Assembly (NCBI RefSeq): GCF_007954355.1
Contig: NZ_VOLR01000001.1
Location: 229,405 to 293,404 of the forward strand
DNA length: 64,000 nucleotides
Direction: 5' to 3'
Origin: Colwellia hornerae
GTDB taxonomy: Bacteria; Pseudomonadota; Gammaproteobacteria; Enterobacterales; Alteromonadaceae
A program made the position numbers and the translations under genes. Each line of letters opens with the position of its first letter. The stretch's first letter is position 1. The notes below the pieces were generated by a model. That model made no database searches, had not been told where the DNA came from, and saw only the letters and a program-made list of their open reading frames with translations. Of this stretch, positions 1 through 8,021 are shown in pieces.

Positions 1-789
<789 letters not shown>

Positions 790-824
790 GTACCACGATG
801 AGTTGATATTAATCAGCAGAAAAT

Positions 825-855
825 AAAACCAGTTACTAAAAAGTAACTGGTTTTT
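825..855 (+). terminator. Intrinsic terminator of norB
   Basis: The perfect inverted repeat AAAACCAGTTACT / AGTAACTGGTTTT, with a four-base loop, runs into five T. It sits 36 bases after the norB stop. The T-run is also the first base of a dispersed element (851-879). Confidence 0.9.
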
Positions 856-919
856 ATGTTCAGGATGAACGGTATGTCGTAATGCCATGGATAGCAAGGA
901 GCGACGATGTTCAGGATGG
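851..919 (+). repeat. Terminator-linked GTTC-N5-GAAC element, copy A
   Basis: The sequence ATGTTCAGGATGAACGGTAT starts inside the T-run of the norB terminator. A second partial copy, ATGTTCAGGATGG, lies at 907-919. Related copies occur at 5991-6019 (minus), 46984-47010 and 48394-48420, each directly behind a terminator stem. The core GTTCA-N3-TGAAC is an inverted repeat. No coding function is supported for the 790-1000 interval. Confidence 0.6.
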
Positions 920-1004
920 TCTTTCTCAGGCTCATGCCTTACAAGACAAGAGTACATCCGTGTACGTCACTGATCATAGTTTACTGATACTAAATAGCAG
1001 GCAT

Positions 1005-1043
1005 AAAAAAACACGAGGCTGATATAATCAATCTCGTGTTTTA
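1005..1043 (-). terminator. Intrinsic terminator of lpp
   Basis: The stem ACACGAG / CTCGTGT, extended by A/T pairs, surrounds a 15-base loop. On the minus strand it is followed by a run of T (the A-run at 1005-1010 on the given strand). It lies 25 bases downstream of the lpp stop. Confidence 0.8.
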
Positions 1044-1067
1044 TTTCATAGACCTATGGTCTAGCTG

Positions 1068-1328
1068 TTATTTTTTATAGCTAGATGCAATGTTATCCAT
1101 ACGTTCATTAGCATTAGCAACAGATGATTTAACACCTTCTATTGTTTCTGTATTCATTGTTTGCTGACTTTTAACATCGGCAACTTCATCCGTTAAGGCA
1201 TTAACTTTATTGGTTAGTGTATCAACCTTTTGGTTTAGGCTACTTACACTTGCTTCTAAAGCGTCGGTGTTAGCACAGCCTGTTGCTGTCATGATAAGTG
1301 CTGCTAGAGCAATAGTTTTTATTAACAT
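1068..1328 (-). CDS. lpp: Major outer membrane (Braun-type) lipoprotein
   Basis: This 86-residue lipoprotein should tether the outer membrane to peptidoglycan. It has a short signal peptide with lipobox TATGC at about residues 14-18. A heptad-patterned, Ala/Val/Leu-rich stretch consistent with a trimeric coiled coil covers about residues 22-75. The end is NERMDNIASSYKK, which closely resembles the Lpp C-terminus; the final lysine is the residue cross-linked to peptidoglycan in that family. It is slightly longer than the 78-residue E. coli protein. AGGGA lies just upstream of the ATG and a dedicated terminator follows, so it is probably monocistronic and abundant. Alternative names for this family are murein lipoprotein and alanine-zipper protein. 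Confidence 0.88.
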   Translation of the reverse strand: MLIKTIALAALIMTATGCANTDALEASVSSLNQKVDTLTNKVNALTDEVADVKSQQTMNTETIEGVKSSVANANERMDNIASSYKK

Positions 1329-1403
1329 AGTGTTTTCCCTTTTTTATATTTCAAAGACAAGTATGGCATAATATAATAATTTTATTACATTATTTATTAA
1401 TAT

Positions 1404-1880
1404 TTACTTGGCTGATTTGTGAATAACTTCTTCAATCTTATTGACTAATAAATCAATTTTTATTTCGAGTTGTTTATTATGATCTAGTATTTCTTTGTTC
1501 TGTCTGCGCAACTCTCTATTTTTAACATCGGTGTTAGAAAATCCAAAAAAACGATTGATAAACTGCGCACCAATAAAGCTCATTAATCCAACACCAATAT
1601 AGAACATACACATAACAACCACTCTACCGCCTGTAGTTACGGGATAGTAATCACCATAACCTATGGTACTAGAGCTGACTTGTAACGCCCAAAAAGCATC
1701 GTTATATGTTTTAATATTGGCTGATGGAGCGGGTAGTTCAAAATGCAGTAAGAGTTTTGCCGCCGCTGCCATAATCAAATAGAGCGTTAATACCGTTAAG
1801 ATTAAAATATATCGAGACTTGTAATTCTTAATACCAAATTCATCGATAGTGTAATGCTTAAGTCTATGGGTGATCATCAT
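1404..1880 (-). CDS. Two-helix potassium channel (Ion_trans_2 type)
   Basis: A small K+ channel subunit of 158 residues. TM1 spans about residues 24-46. The pore loop contains the selectivity filter TIGYGDYYP at about 73-81, and TM2 follows at about 90-112. The C-terminal 40 residues are charged and coiled-coil-like (NRELRRQNKEILDHNKQLEIKI... style heptads), with no RCK/TrkA-N domain. Family knowledge predicts a homotetramer in the inner membrane. It is the last gene of the minus-strand stress cluster, 34 bases after the small 109-residue gene. This suggests a role in ion or membrane-potential homeostasis alongside the PspA-like protein, which is inference. Confidence 0.85.
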   Translation of the reverse strand: MMITHRLKHYTIDEFGIKNYKSRYILILTVLTLYLIMAAAAKLLLHFELPAPSANIKTYNDAFWALQVSSSTIGYGDYYPVTTGGRVVVMCMFYIGVGLMSFIGAQFINRFFGFSNTDVKNRELRRQNKEILDHNKQLEIKIDLLVNKIEEVIHKSAK

Positions 1881-1914
1881 AATGTCTATAAACTCACTGT
1901 GCGGTAATTAACCA

Positions 1915-2244
1915 TTATTCTTGACTGTTTAGCGTAACGTGCTGAATTAAATCATCCATTAATTTACGCTTTATTTCAAGTTGTTGTTCAGGGGATAGAT
2001 CGTATTTTAATGCTAATATTTGGTAGTCATCTTGTCCTAAACTCACTGTTAAGCGAGGTCGTTTAGGTCTTTTATTTGTTGGCAGACCGAGAATATCGCG
2101 AATTTGATCCGAAGGGCTCAAGCCGGCATGTAATGCTTGAGTACGAATTGCTAATTGAACTTTTTCATCCATATCAAAAGCAACTTGTACTGCTTTGACT
2201 GCTTGAATTGAAGATTGCCATTTTTCAGGTAATTTTCTGCTCAC
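1915..2244 (-). CDS. Small protein with two ribbon-helix-helix-like segments, unknown function
   Basis: This is a 109-residue basic protein that I do not recognise by name. Two segments each read as a short strand followed by two helices. The first covers about residues 21-54, with VAFDMDEKV, a helix through LHAGLS, then PSDQIRDILGL. The second covers about 64-104, with RLTVSLG, a helix through ALKYDLS, then EQQLEIKRKLMDDLIQHV. They are joined by a basic linker KRPKRPR. This pattern recalls ribbon-helix-helix DNA-binding proteins but is only a pattern match. It starts 3 bases after the yjfK-like stop, so it is translationally linked to the DUF2491 gene and lies just before the K+ channel gene. 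A role as autoregulator of the cluster is possible but unproven. Confidence 0.6.
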   Translation of the reverse strand: MSRKLPEKWQSSIQAVKAVQVAFDMDEKVQLAIRTQALHAGLSPSDQIRDILGLPTNKRPKRPRLTVSLGQDDYQILALKYDLSPEQQLEIKRKLMDDLIQHVTLNSQE

Positions 2245-2247
2245 AAA

Positions 2248-2886
2248 TTAGCTCCCTGGGAAAATATCAATAATATCAGAAGTTGGACGGTATAACGTAA
2301 TAAACAGATCGGTATCACCATCTTGCCATACTTCGATATCAATACCACGTGCTTGTTCTTCATCAAGCAAACTATAAAGTTCAAATTGTTCGCCCGCTTC
2401 ATTTCCTTCATAGGCGCTCAAACTTTCAGTGCGATTATCTCTGCGGTGAAAATAGCCTACTTTTGCAAAAACTTGTTGCTGATATTGTGGACTACTCCAA
2501 CCTGACGTTAATGAAGAATCTGACTTTTTCTCTAGAAAAGCTTCCCCTGGTTCATCAAATACCGTGGCAAACTCATCTAAATCGAAAAGTGACTCGATAT
2601 CTTGATGTTGAATTTTAAGGGCAAATTTAAGGTAAGTTTGGTCGTCATTTTCGATAGTTAGATAGAGTTCAAGGTTGTTTGCGCCTTGTAATACCCACTC
2701 AGTTTGTGTGTCACTTTCAAACTCGTAGCAGTTAATGGCTGATACTTGAAACTGTTGTGTGCGTAACGATTCAGGTAAGGCGAAACTATCGGTCAATACA
2801 ATAATATCTTTAACCTTTAACTCTTCAGCTGAGTTAACTTGGCGTTCGTCTGCTTTCTTTTTAAATAGTCGCTTTAGAAAACTCAT
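2248..2886 (-). CDS. yjfK: DUF2491 family protein (YjfK-like)
   Basis: A soluble acidic protein of 212 residues. It opens with MSFLKRLFKKK, a basic amphipathic start, and the conserved C-terminal portion contains IEVWQDGDTDLFITLYRP, typical of the YjfK/DUF2491 family. The biochemical function is unknown. Genes of this family lie next to DUF2170 and PspA/IM30-like genes, as here, which supports the assignment. It is separated from the upstream PspA-like gene by a GC-rich hairpin (2899-2938) that may attenuate read-through. There is no signal peptide, so a cytoplasmic or membrane-peripheral location is expected. Confidence 0.75.
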   Translation of the reverse strand: MSFLKRLFKKKADERQVNSAEELKVKDIIVLTDSFALPESLRTQQFQVSAINCYEFESDTQTEWVLQGANNLELYLTIENDDQTYLKFALKIQHQDIESLFDLDEFATVFDEPGEAFLEKKSDSSLTSGWSSPQYQQQVFAKVGYFHRRDNRTESLSAYEGNEAGEQFELYSLLDEEQARGIDIEVWQDGDTDLFITLYRPTSDIIDIFPGS

Positions 2887-2898
2887 ATTCAGATCCCA

Positions 2899-2938
2899 AA
2901 AATCCGCCTAGTTGTTGGGAGGAAAACAGCTAGGCGGT
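2899..2938 (-). terminator. Attenuator-like hairpin between yjfJ-like and yjfK-like genes
   Basis: The arms CCGCCTAGTTGTT (2904-2916) and AACAGCTAGGCGG (2925-2937) pair with one mismatch. On the minus strand they are followed by ATTTTT. The hairpin sits inside an otherwise continuous run of same-strand genes, so partial termination is likely and would favour expression of the upstream PspA-like protein. Confidence 0.65.
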
Positions 2939-2982
2939 TAAAACGGTGCTAGTTAACCAATAATGACTAACGAGCTTGTGTA

Positions 2983-3672
2983 CTACTTTTGTTTAGCTTT
3001 TAAACGATCTAATACTGAATTTGCACTATTATCCGTGCCACCAATACCTGCTTGTTTAAGTTGAGCGGCTAATGAATTATCTGAATTTTCAGATTCAAGT
3101 ACTTCTGCTGCTTTCATTTGATCATCAAACTTCTGCTGCTTAGCTTTAATGCGTTCTAAAGAATCTTTAGCATTTAATAACTTAGAGTTACTTGATGAAA
3201 AGTTGTCTGTGATTGCCGAAGTGGCTTTTTGCACACTTTCAGTCGTTTTAACCATAGAAAGTTGACGCTTATATTCGCCGACTTGACGTTCACTTTTCTT
3301 CACTAATTCTTTTAAACGATTTGCACTACCTGAAAAGCTATCAAGTGCTTGTTGTTGAGACGCTAGATCATTTTCCAAGGTAGAAATTTTTTCAGCAACG
3401 GCTAATGCTAACGTTTCATCACCTTTTTCAAGGGCTTGAACGGCATAGCCTTCGTGCTCAACAACTTCACGCTTTAAACGGTCAACTTCACGGCTTGATG
3501 ACATTTGCTGAGCCATAACACCGGTAAGGTCACGTTTAGCTTTGGTTAAATGATTTTCTGAATCACGAATTTCTTGTTCAAAAATACGGGTAGCATTTGA
3601 ATCAACAATTGATTCACCAACTTCTGAAGCGCCACCTCGAATTGCGGTCATTATCTTTTTAAAAATACTCAT
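2983..3672 (-). CDS. yjfJ: PspA/IM30 family protein (YjfJ-like)
   Basis: This 229-residue protein is almost entirely helical and coiled-coil, as expected for phage-shock protein A / IM30 / ESCRT-III-like proteins that bind and stabilise the inner membrane. The start MSIFKKIMTAIRGGASEVGESIVDSNATRIFEQEIRD carries the N-terminal amphipathic helix and the conserved ARIFEQEIRD-type motif. Heptad repeats with charged residues fill about residues 25-185, and a Gly/Ser-containing C-terminus ends in a basic SVLDRLKAKQK. It follows the DUF2170 gene by 24 bases. No pspF, pspB or pspC lies nearby, so this is the YjfJ-type paralogue rather than the classic psp operon. Confidence 0.88.
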   Translation of the reverse strand: MSIFKKIMTAIRGGASEVGESIVDSNATRIFEQEIRDSENHLTKAKRDLTGVMAQQMSSSREVDRLKREVVEHEGYAVQALEKGDETLALAVAEKISTLENDLASQQQALDSFSGSANRLKELVKKSERQVGEYKRQLSMVKTTESVQKATSAITDNFSSSNSKLLNAKDSLERIKAKQQKFDDQMKAAEVLESENSDNSLAAQLKQAGIGGTDNSANSVLDRLKAKQK

Positions 3673-3696
3673 AGTTTTTTTCCTTAGGGTGGTTAA

Positions 3697-4110
3697 TTAA
3701 ATTAGGTACTCGCCCATGTCATCTATAATTTCCATCGCGTTACTATTTAAAACGCCTAGTTCGTGTTCGATATCATGAAATGATGAATTAATAGAAAGAG
3801 CGCCAAAAATTACGTATTTATCACCAATTTTTGAAAATGACGATAATGGCATTGGAATATTCATTTCTAACATGCTTACGTGCATGTCTTGTAGGCAATC
3901 AGGTTTTACTTCTTCTACGCCCCATAAGTAAGTGATACATAGAATTTGATCATCGGTTACAGAAACAAAAATTGGTAATTCTTCGCGGTCGATAACAGTA
4001 ATTTGTAAAACGTCCACTTCGCCTGAAATAGGCTGACAATCAAAAACCATCCCGGTTTCAGAATTGTCCGCTAAGCTATTTAAGTGATCAGCAATTTTAT
4101 GGATATTCAT
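3697..4110 (-). CDS. yjfI: DUF2170 family protein (YjfI-like)
   Basis: An acidic cytoplasmic protein of 137 residues matching the DUF2170/YjfI type. It has an N-terminal helix NIHKIADHLNSLA, a strand-rich centre (VLQITVIDREELPIFVSVTDDQILCITYLWG) and a conserved MPLSSFSKIGDKYVIFGALS segment. Function is unknown. It is the first gene of the downstream transcription unit, with AAGGA before the ATG and two copies of a 13-bp palindrome in its promoter region (4165-4177 and 4200-4212). The fixed order DUF2170, PspA-like, DUF2491 is known from E. coli yjfIJK and related gammaproteobacteria. Confidence 0.75.
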   Translation of the reverse strand: MNIHKIADHLNSLADNSETGMVFDCQPISGEVDVLQITVIDREELPIFVSVTDDQILCITYLWGVEEVKPDCLQDMHVSMLEMNIPMPLSSFSKIGDKYVIFGALSINSSFHDIEHELGVLNSNAMEIIDDMGEYLI

Positions 4111-4164
4111 GTGATTCCTTATTCTGTGTTTGTCGTTAATAAATCTAAAAGTGAATATCTCTCA

Positions 4165-4218
4165 GACATATTATGTCGTTGAGGTAAATTTAGCACTTTG
4201 ACATAATATGTCAAGTGC
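4165..4218 (-). promoter_or_regulatory. Promoter with two palindromic operators before the yjfI-like gene
   Basis: GACATATTATGTC (4165-4177) and GACATAATATGTC (4200-4212) are the same 6+1+6 palindrome, 35 bases apart centre to centre. On the minus strand the upstream copy provides a perfect -35 TTGACA. About 16 bases further lies TAAATT as a candidate -10, and the second copy falls near the expected start of transcription. This geometry suits a repressor. The same palindrome is found before the other transcription unit of the cluster (8068-8080). Confidence 0.65.
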
Positions 4219-4245
4219 CGATTTGTATTATTTGTTATTTATTTG

Positions 4246-5952
4246 TCATTCTTGTAAATAGGCATTGTTCAAACCTTGCTGGTCGCGCCATGCTTTTTGG
4301 TGTAATTGATAAATACTATGGCTGCCTAAATAATTAATAGGAACATCTGCTTGGTCTTTATAAAAGCTTTTTGAAAACTCGAACGAATTAATCACCATAG
4401 GTAGTGTTAGCCAATGATGTTCAATTGGTAATTTTTCTAAAGACTGTAAACGGTTAAGGGGGCTAGCACCACGTTTTGACGCTATCGTCCAACCCCACTC
4501 GCCAAAGCTTGGCACATTATCGTGATATTGCTGAACATGAGCGAATTTAGCCGCTTTTACTGTTTTTCCAATCGCAATAAAAGCATCCTTGGCATGGTAT
4601 GGACTTGCCGATTGTATGCCAATTAAGCCGTCACCTGCGAGTAACTGCTGTAAGCGCGCATAAAAATTAACAGAATAAAGTTTATTTAAATCAGGATGGC
4701 TAGGATCCGGTAGGTCAACAATGATGCTATCAAAGGTTTTTTGTTGTTTTAACAAGGTATCAATCGCTAAAAAGGCATCTTCATTAATAATTTTTACCCT
4801 AGGGTCTTGTAAACTTTTTTGCGTTAATTGATTAAGCTGAGCGGCCAACGACGGTGATAACTTTTCGGTAGGATCCAAAAATATTTGCATTAACTCGGCG
4901 TCTAAATCAATTAAGGTGACTTTTTTTGGCGACCACTGCAACACATCACGTAATGCTAATCCATCACCACCACCAATAATTAATATATTGTCGTGTCTAG
5001 CAGAGCCAGCCATAACCGGACTGACTAAATAACTGTGATAAATAAACTCATCAGCAGACGAAAATTGTAAACGGCCATTAAGATAAAAATTAATTACACT
5101 TGGCTGGGCTGTTCCCATATGTCGTTGAGTAAAGTTTAGTTGTTGATAACGGGTCTTATCGGTATAAACAACTTTATCTAAATAGAGCAAGTTACTCATT
5201 TGGTTTAACCAGCTATTACCCGACTGATAAATAACGCAAATGGCGACCAATAGTAAAATATGAAGGGAAACTAAGGTTTTTCGCCAGGTGAGTTTATTCC
5301 AAAAATGAAAGATAAAAATACCACCGACAATTAGGTTTAACGCGGCAGTTAATGCACTGGCTTTGCTAATATCAATTGATAATAAAAAAACAACCCAAAC
5401 CGCAGCACCAATACCCGCCCCAACATAGTCGGCACCGTAAATAGTACCTAAGTTATTTTTTAAATGTTTTTGATGAATAGACTCTCTAATACGGGCAATT
5501 AATGGGATTTCCATACCAATGAAAAAGCCTAAGATGAAACCAAAAAAATAAGGACTATTAAAGGCGAGTTGCGAAAGTTGTTTTAAAAAACCACCTTGGG
5601 GCATGGAGTCGGGGGGTAAATTAAAGGTGTCTGCTAATACCTGTGGAAACGTTTGAGTTAGCGCTATTAAGCCACCTATAATCAAAATTGAACTACAACC
5701 TAAGAAAGCAATAGTTAACTCTAACCAAACAAAGCCTTTGAACGCACAGGTGATCTTTCGCGCGGCAAAAGCACCTAAGCCCATGGCGACAATCATTAAG
5801 CCGATCATCGCATAAATGGTACTTTCCATTGCGCCTAAAACACGACCAGCATAATGGGAGAGAAGGTATTCATAAATTAAGCCACAGCCAGCTAAAACAG
5901 CCATGGTTAAAATAAGTAGGGTATCGTTCCAAAATAATTGTTTTTTATTCAT
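4246..5952 (-). CDS. Membrane-anchored polyamine aminopropyltransferase (spermidine-synthase-like)
   Basis: About 568 residues, with an N-terminal membrane domain of seven or so helices (to about residue 245) and a C-terminal spermidine-synthase Rossmann domain. Motifs seen include ILIIGGGDGLALRDVL (cofactor binding), VTLIDLDAELMQIF, and DLPDPSHPDLNKLYSVNFY (the catalytic acidic segment). Known relatives transfer aminopropyl groups or act on related substrates; the substrate here is not established. I start it at the internal ATG giving MNKKQLFWNDTLL. An in-frame ATG 63 bases upstream (6015) lies inside the dispersed element copy B and would add residues that do not look native. The gene follows a terminator after the DUF350 gene, so it may depend on read-through or its own promoter. 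Confidence 0.82.
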   Translation of the reverse strand: MNKKQLFWNDTLLILTMAVLAGCGLIYEYLLSHYAGRVLGAMESTIYAMIGLMIVAMGLGAFAARKITCAFKGFVWLELTIAFLGCSSILIIGGLIALTQTFPQVLADTFNLPPDSMPQGGFLKQLSQLAFNSPYFFGFILGFFIGMEIPLIARIRESIHQKHLKNNLGTIYGADYVGAGIGAAVWVVFLLSIDISKASALTAALNLIVGGIFIFHFWNKLTWRKTLVSLHILLLVAICVIYQSGNSWLNQMSNLLYLDKVVYTDKTRYQQLNFTQRHMGTAQPSVINFYLNGRLQFSSADEFIYHSYLVSPVMAGSARHDNILIIGGGDGLALRDVLQWSPKKVTLIDLDAELMQIFLDPTEKLSPSLAAQLNQLTQKSLQDPRVKIINEDAFLAIDTLLKQQKTFDSIIVDLPDPSHPDLNKLYSVNFYARLQQLLAGDGLIGIQSASPYHAKDAFIAIGKTVKAAKFAHVQQYHDNVPSFGEWGWTIASKRGASPLNRLQSLEKLPIEHHWLTLPMVINSFEFSKSFYKDQADVPINYLGSHSIYQLHQKAWRDQQGLNNAYLQE

Positions 5953-5990
5953 AAATATAAAGCGCTCGACACCTTCAACAACAGGTGAAC

Positions 5991-6019
5991 GCGATATACC
6001 GTTCACCCTGAACATAAAA
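5991..6019 (-). repeat. Terminator-linked GTTC-N5-GAAC element, copy B
   Basis: Read on the minus strand this is TATGTTCAGGGTGAACGGTA, starting in the T-run of the terminator at 6014-6051. It matches copy A (851-879) at nearly every base of the core. It forms the non-native 5' extension in front of the aminopropyltransferase gene. Confidence 0.6.
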
Positions 6020-6051
6020 AAGCTTTAAGAGTTTATGCTCTTAAAGCTTTT
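6014..6051 (-). terminator. Intrinsic terminator after the DUF350 gene
   Basis: AAAAGCTTTAAGAG (6018-6031) and CTCTTAAAGCTTTT (6038-6051) are perfect arms with a six-base loop. A T-run follows on the minus strand. It lies within the cluster, 23 bases after the double-DUF350 gene. Confidence 0.85.
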
Positions 6052-6073
6052 GGGTATAAAGAGGGAATGAAGG

Positions 6074-6976
6074 CTATGCCATCAATGCGGTGAGTATAAG
6101 GGCAATTGAAATACTCGTTGCCATTTCAACACAAGCAACGCCGATATTTTGCTGTTGATCTACTTCTTCAACTAAGTTAATCCCCCAAAGCACAATACGT
6201 TTGGCAATTGCGGTTAACAAAGCGACCAATAGCGTCATCACAATAGCGAATACAAACCAAGAGACTAAATTATTTAATAACGTTTCAGGAGAGTACGTTA
6301 AAAAGTGACTTGCTGCGGTAACGGCTAAAGCGGTACTAATCAACTGACCGGCATAACGAATGGCAAGGGCGGTTTGTCCTCGAGCAAAGGCTTCTTGCAG
6401 GCAATCGCCTTGATTATTTTTAGCGTATTGGCGCTCTTTTAAACGAGTGACCATGAGCAAAATAGCTTGAGAAATAATAAAACCGGCAATAATGGCGATA
6501 AAGGTATCGACATCTAAACCATGTACCCAAAGTAATACCGCGCGAATGATAATAGCGGTAGCAATGGCGCCAGCAGCATCAACAATACCTATGGTTATGT
6601 TTTCGTTTAAAATTTCTTGTGTTTTATTGAGATGTTGTAGTGATAACTTGTCATGGATAACTCGACCAATTTTTATCAGTATTAAGCCTAATGTGCCATA
6701 AGCGAACATACCAATAAATTCCATCCAGTAACTTGGCGCATTTTCACCGCTTATGGCGCCGGTAAGCACAATACCTAAGGCAGCAACACTCCCTGCGACA
6801 CTGATGCCAAAAGCAAAGTTGTCTTTTTGGGCTAGCTCTTGCGTGGAGTTAACTTTAGCGGATAAACCTGAAATAAAACGCATTGCACCTAATAAAACAA
6901 TCGCAATAGAGATATCAATGACTAAGTAAATTAATAAATCTTGATTTAGGGCAGTAATTTCAAAAAATGTATTCAT
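6074..6976 (-). CDS. DUF350 family inner-membrane protein, duplicated domain
   Basis: A membrane protein of 300 residues with about eight helices arranged as two DUF350 (YjfL-like) repeats. Repeat one covers roughly residues 10-145 (AMRFISGLSAKVNSTQEL, DNFAFGISVAGSVAALGIVLTG, IKIGRVIHDKLSL). Repeat two covers roughly 150-300 (TALAIRYAGQLISTALAVTAA, AIAKRIVLWGINLVEEVDQQQN, GVACVEMATSISIALILTAL). E. coli YjfL has a single unit, so this is a fused version. The function of DUF350 proteins is unknown; they recur beside PspA-like and aminopropyltransferase genes. It starts 22 bases after the upstream lipoprotein gene and is followed by a terminator. Confidence 0.8.
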   Translation of the reverse strand: MNTFFEITALNQDLLIYLVIDISIAIVLLGAMRFISGLSAKVNSTQELAQKDNFAFGISVAGSVAALGIVLTGAISGENAPSYWMEFIGMFAYGTLGLILIKIGRVIHDKLSLQHLNKTQEILNENITIGIVDAAGAIATAIIIRAVLLWVHGLDVDTFIAIIAGFIISQAILLMVTRLKERQYAKNNQGDCLQEAFARGQTALAIRYAGQLISTALAVTAASHFLTYSPETLLNNLVSWFVFAIVMTLLVALLTAIAKRIVLWGINLVEEVDQQQNIGVACVEMATSISIALILTALMA

Positions 6977-6998
6977 GTTAATTCCTATATCCTACTCG

Positions 6999-7964
6999 TT
7001 ATTTGCCGCGTCTAAAGCTGCGAGATGTGGTACTTTTGCTGTTTCTAAAGCTGGAGCTTTTTGAGTAGCTAGATTTTTTTGCGTATGAACTATTGGTACT
7101 AAAACGCTTGGCACTGGTTTGTGCGGTACTACTTTGTTTAGAAAGGCTAGATGAACCGGTTCTACTTTTACTGTAAGTACTGCTGTATTTTTGGCCACGG
7201 CTTTGAAATGATTTCTTTGTACGGGTATCTAAATCATTTTGTTTTTTTAATTGGCTTGGTGAACTATAGCGAGTACGGCCGTAATCATTATAGTAACTGT
7301 AGTTTCTTGAACGTCCCCAATCATTGTATGAAGTACGGCGTGAGCCAAATACATCACCCATCATTGAATACATGCCATACCACGCCCAAAAAGACATACC
7401 ATTACTGCCTTGCGTCCAACTACCGTAACTTGGATTGCCAATTAACTGTTCACCCGTACCGAAGTCCTGAGCATTATTGGCTTGTTTACTTTGTGCTTTT
7501 GATAGTGAGTTAACGCGCGGTAAAACTCCATCAGACATGTCAGCGAGCACATTGAGCGGGTCGCTTAACGCATCAGAATAAAGTACCGGATCAGCGGCAA
7601 GGTAAATGTTAACCAGTTCGTTGAAAATGTCTTCCTTACTGGCAAACATACCCGGTTGATTTTTAACGGTTGCTAAGCGGTCGAGCAGCGACAAATACAT
7701 CGGGCCTTTTGTCGTCGCATCTTTTTTAAATTCGTCTATTAATTGTGTAAGATTAGGTTTTTGCTGTTTAAGTTTATCAGCATACTGATGAATTAAACTG
7801 GCATTACGTACCTGGCCACCGGTTAAAGCGTCCGCTAATTGTTGGATACGAAGCTCAGTGATTGGCGTTTGTTGTTTAATTTTTTCTTCGAAGGGATCAG
7901 AGCAACCGACTAAGAAAATAATCAAGCTTAAAAAAGCGTATTTGATGTGTTGCATTCCTGCCAT
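6999..7964 (-). CDS. Uncharacterised lipoprotein with Ser/Lys/Arg/Tyr-rich tail
   Basis: A 321-residue predicted lipoprotein with signal peptide and lipobox FLVGC at about residues 17-21. About residues 25-160 form a helical domain (ITELRIQQLADALTGG, ASLIHQYADKLKQQ). A Gly/Trp/Tyr/Met patch around 180-205 (WTQGSNGMSFWAWYGMYSMM) follows. The last 120 residues are low-complexity and strongly basic, built of Ser, Arg, Lys and Tyr (for example SSYSKSSSFRNSKSTTSRS). I do not recognise the family. It is the first gene of the upstream transcription unit and carries GAGGA before the ATG. The tail could bind anionic polymers such as LPS, peptidoglycan or nucleic acid, but this is speculation. Confidence 0.7.
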   Translation of the reverse strand: MAGMQHIKYAFLSLIIFLVGCSDPFEEKIKQQTPITELRIQQLADALTGGQVRNASLIHQYADKLKQQKPNLTQLIDEFKKDATTKGPMYLSLLDRLATVKNQPGMFASKEDIFNELVNIYLAADPVLYSDALSDPLNVLADMSDGVLPRVNSLSKAQSKQANNAQDFGTGEQLIGNPSYGSWTQGSNGMSFWAWYGMYSMMGDVFGSRRTSYNDWGRSRNYSYYNDYGRTRYSSPSQLKKQNDLDTRTKKSFQSRGQKYSSTYSKSRTGSSSLSKQSSTAQTSAKRFSTNSSYAKKSSYSKSSSFRNSKSTTSRSFRRGK

Positions 7965-8021
7965 AGTGTCCTCAAAAATGCTATGGTTAACATATACTCA
8001 GGTTATTTGAGTACGAATTTG

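Noticed and set aside
7151..7513. Plus-strand 120-codon frame inside the lipoprotein gene
   Set aside because: It is antisense to the low-complexity region; Tyr/His/Cys-rich translation is a composition artefact.
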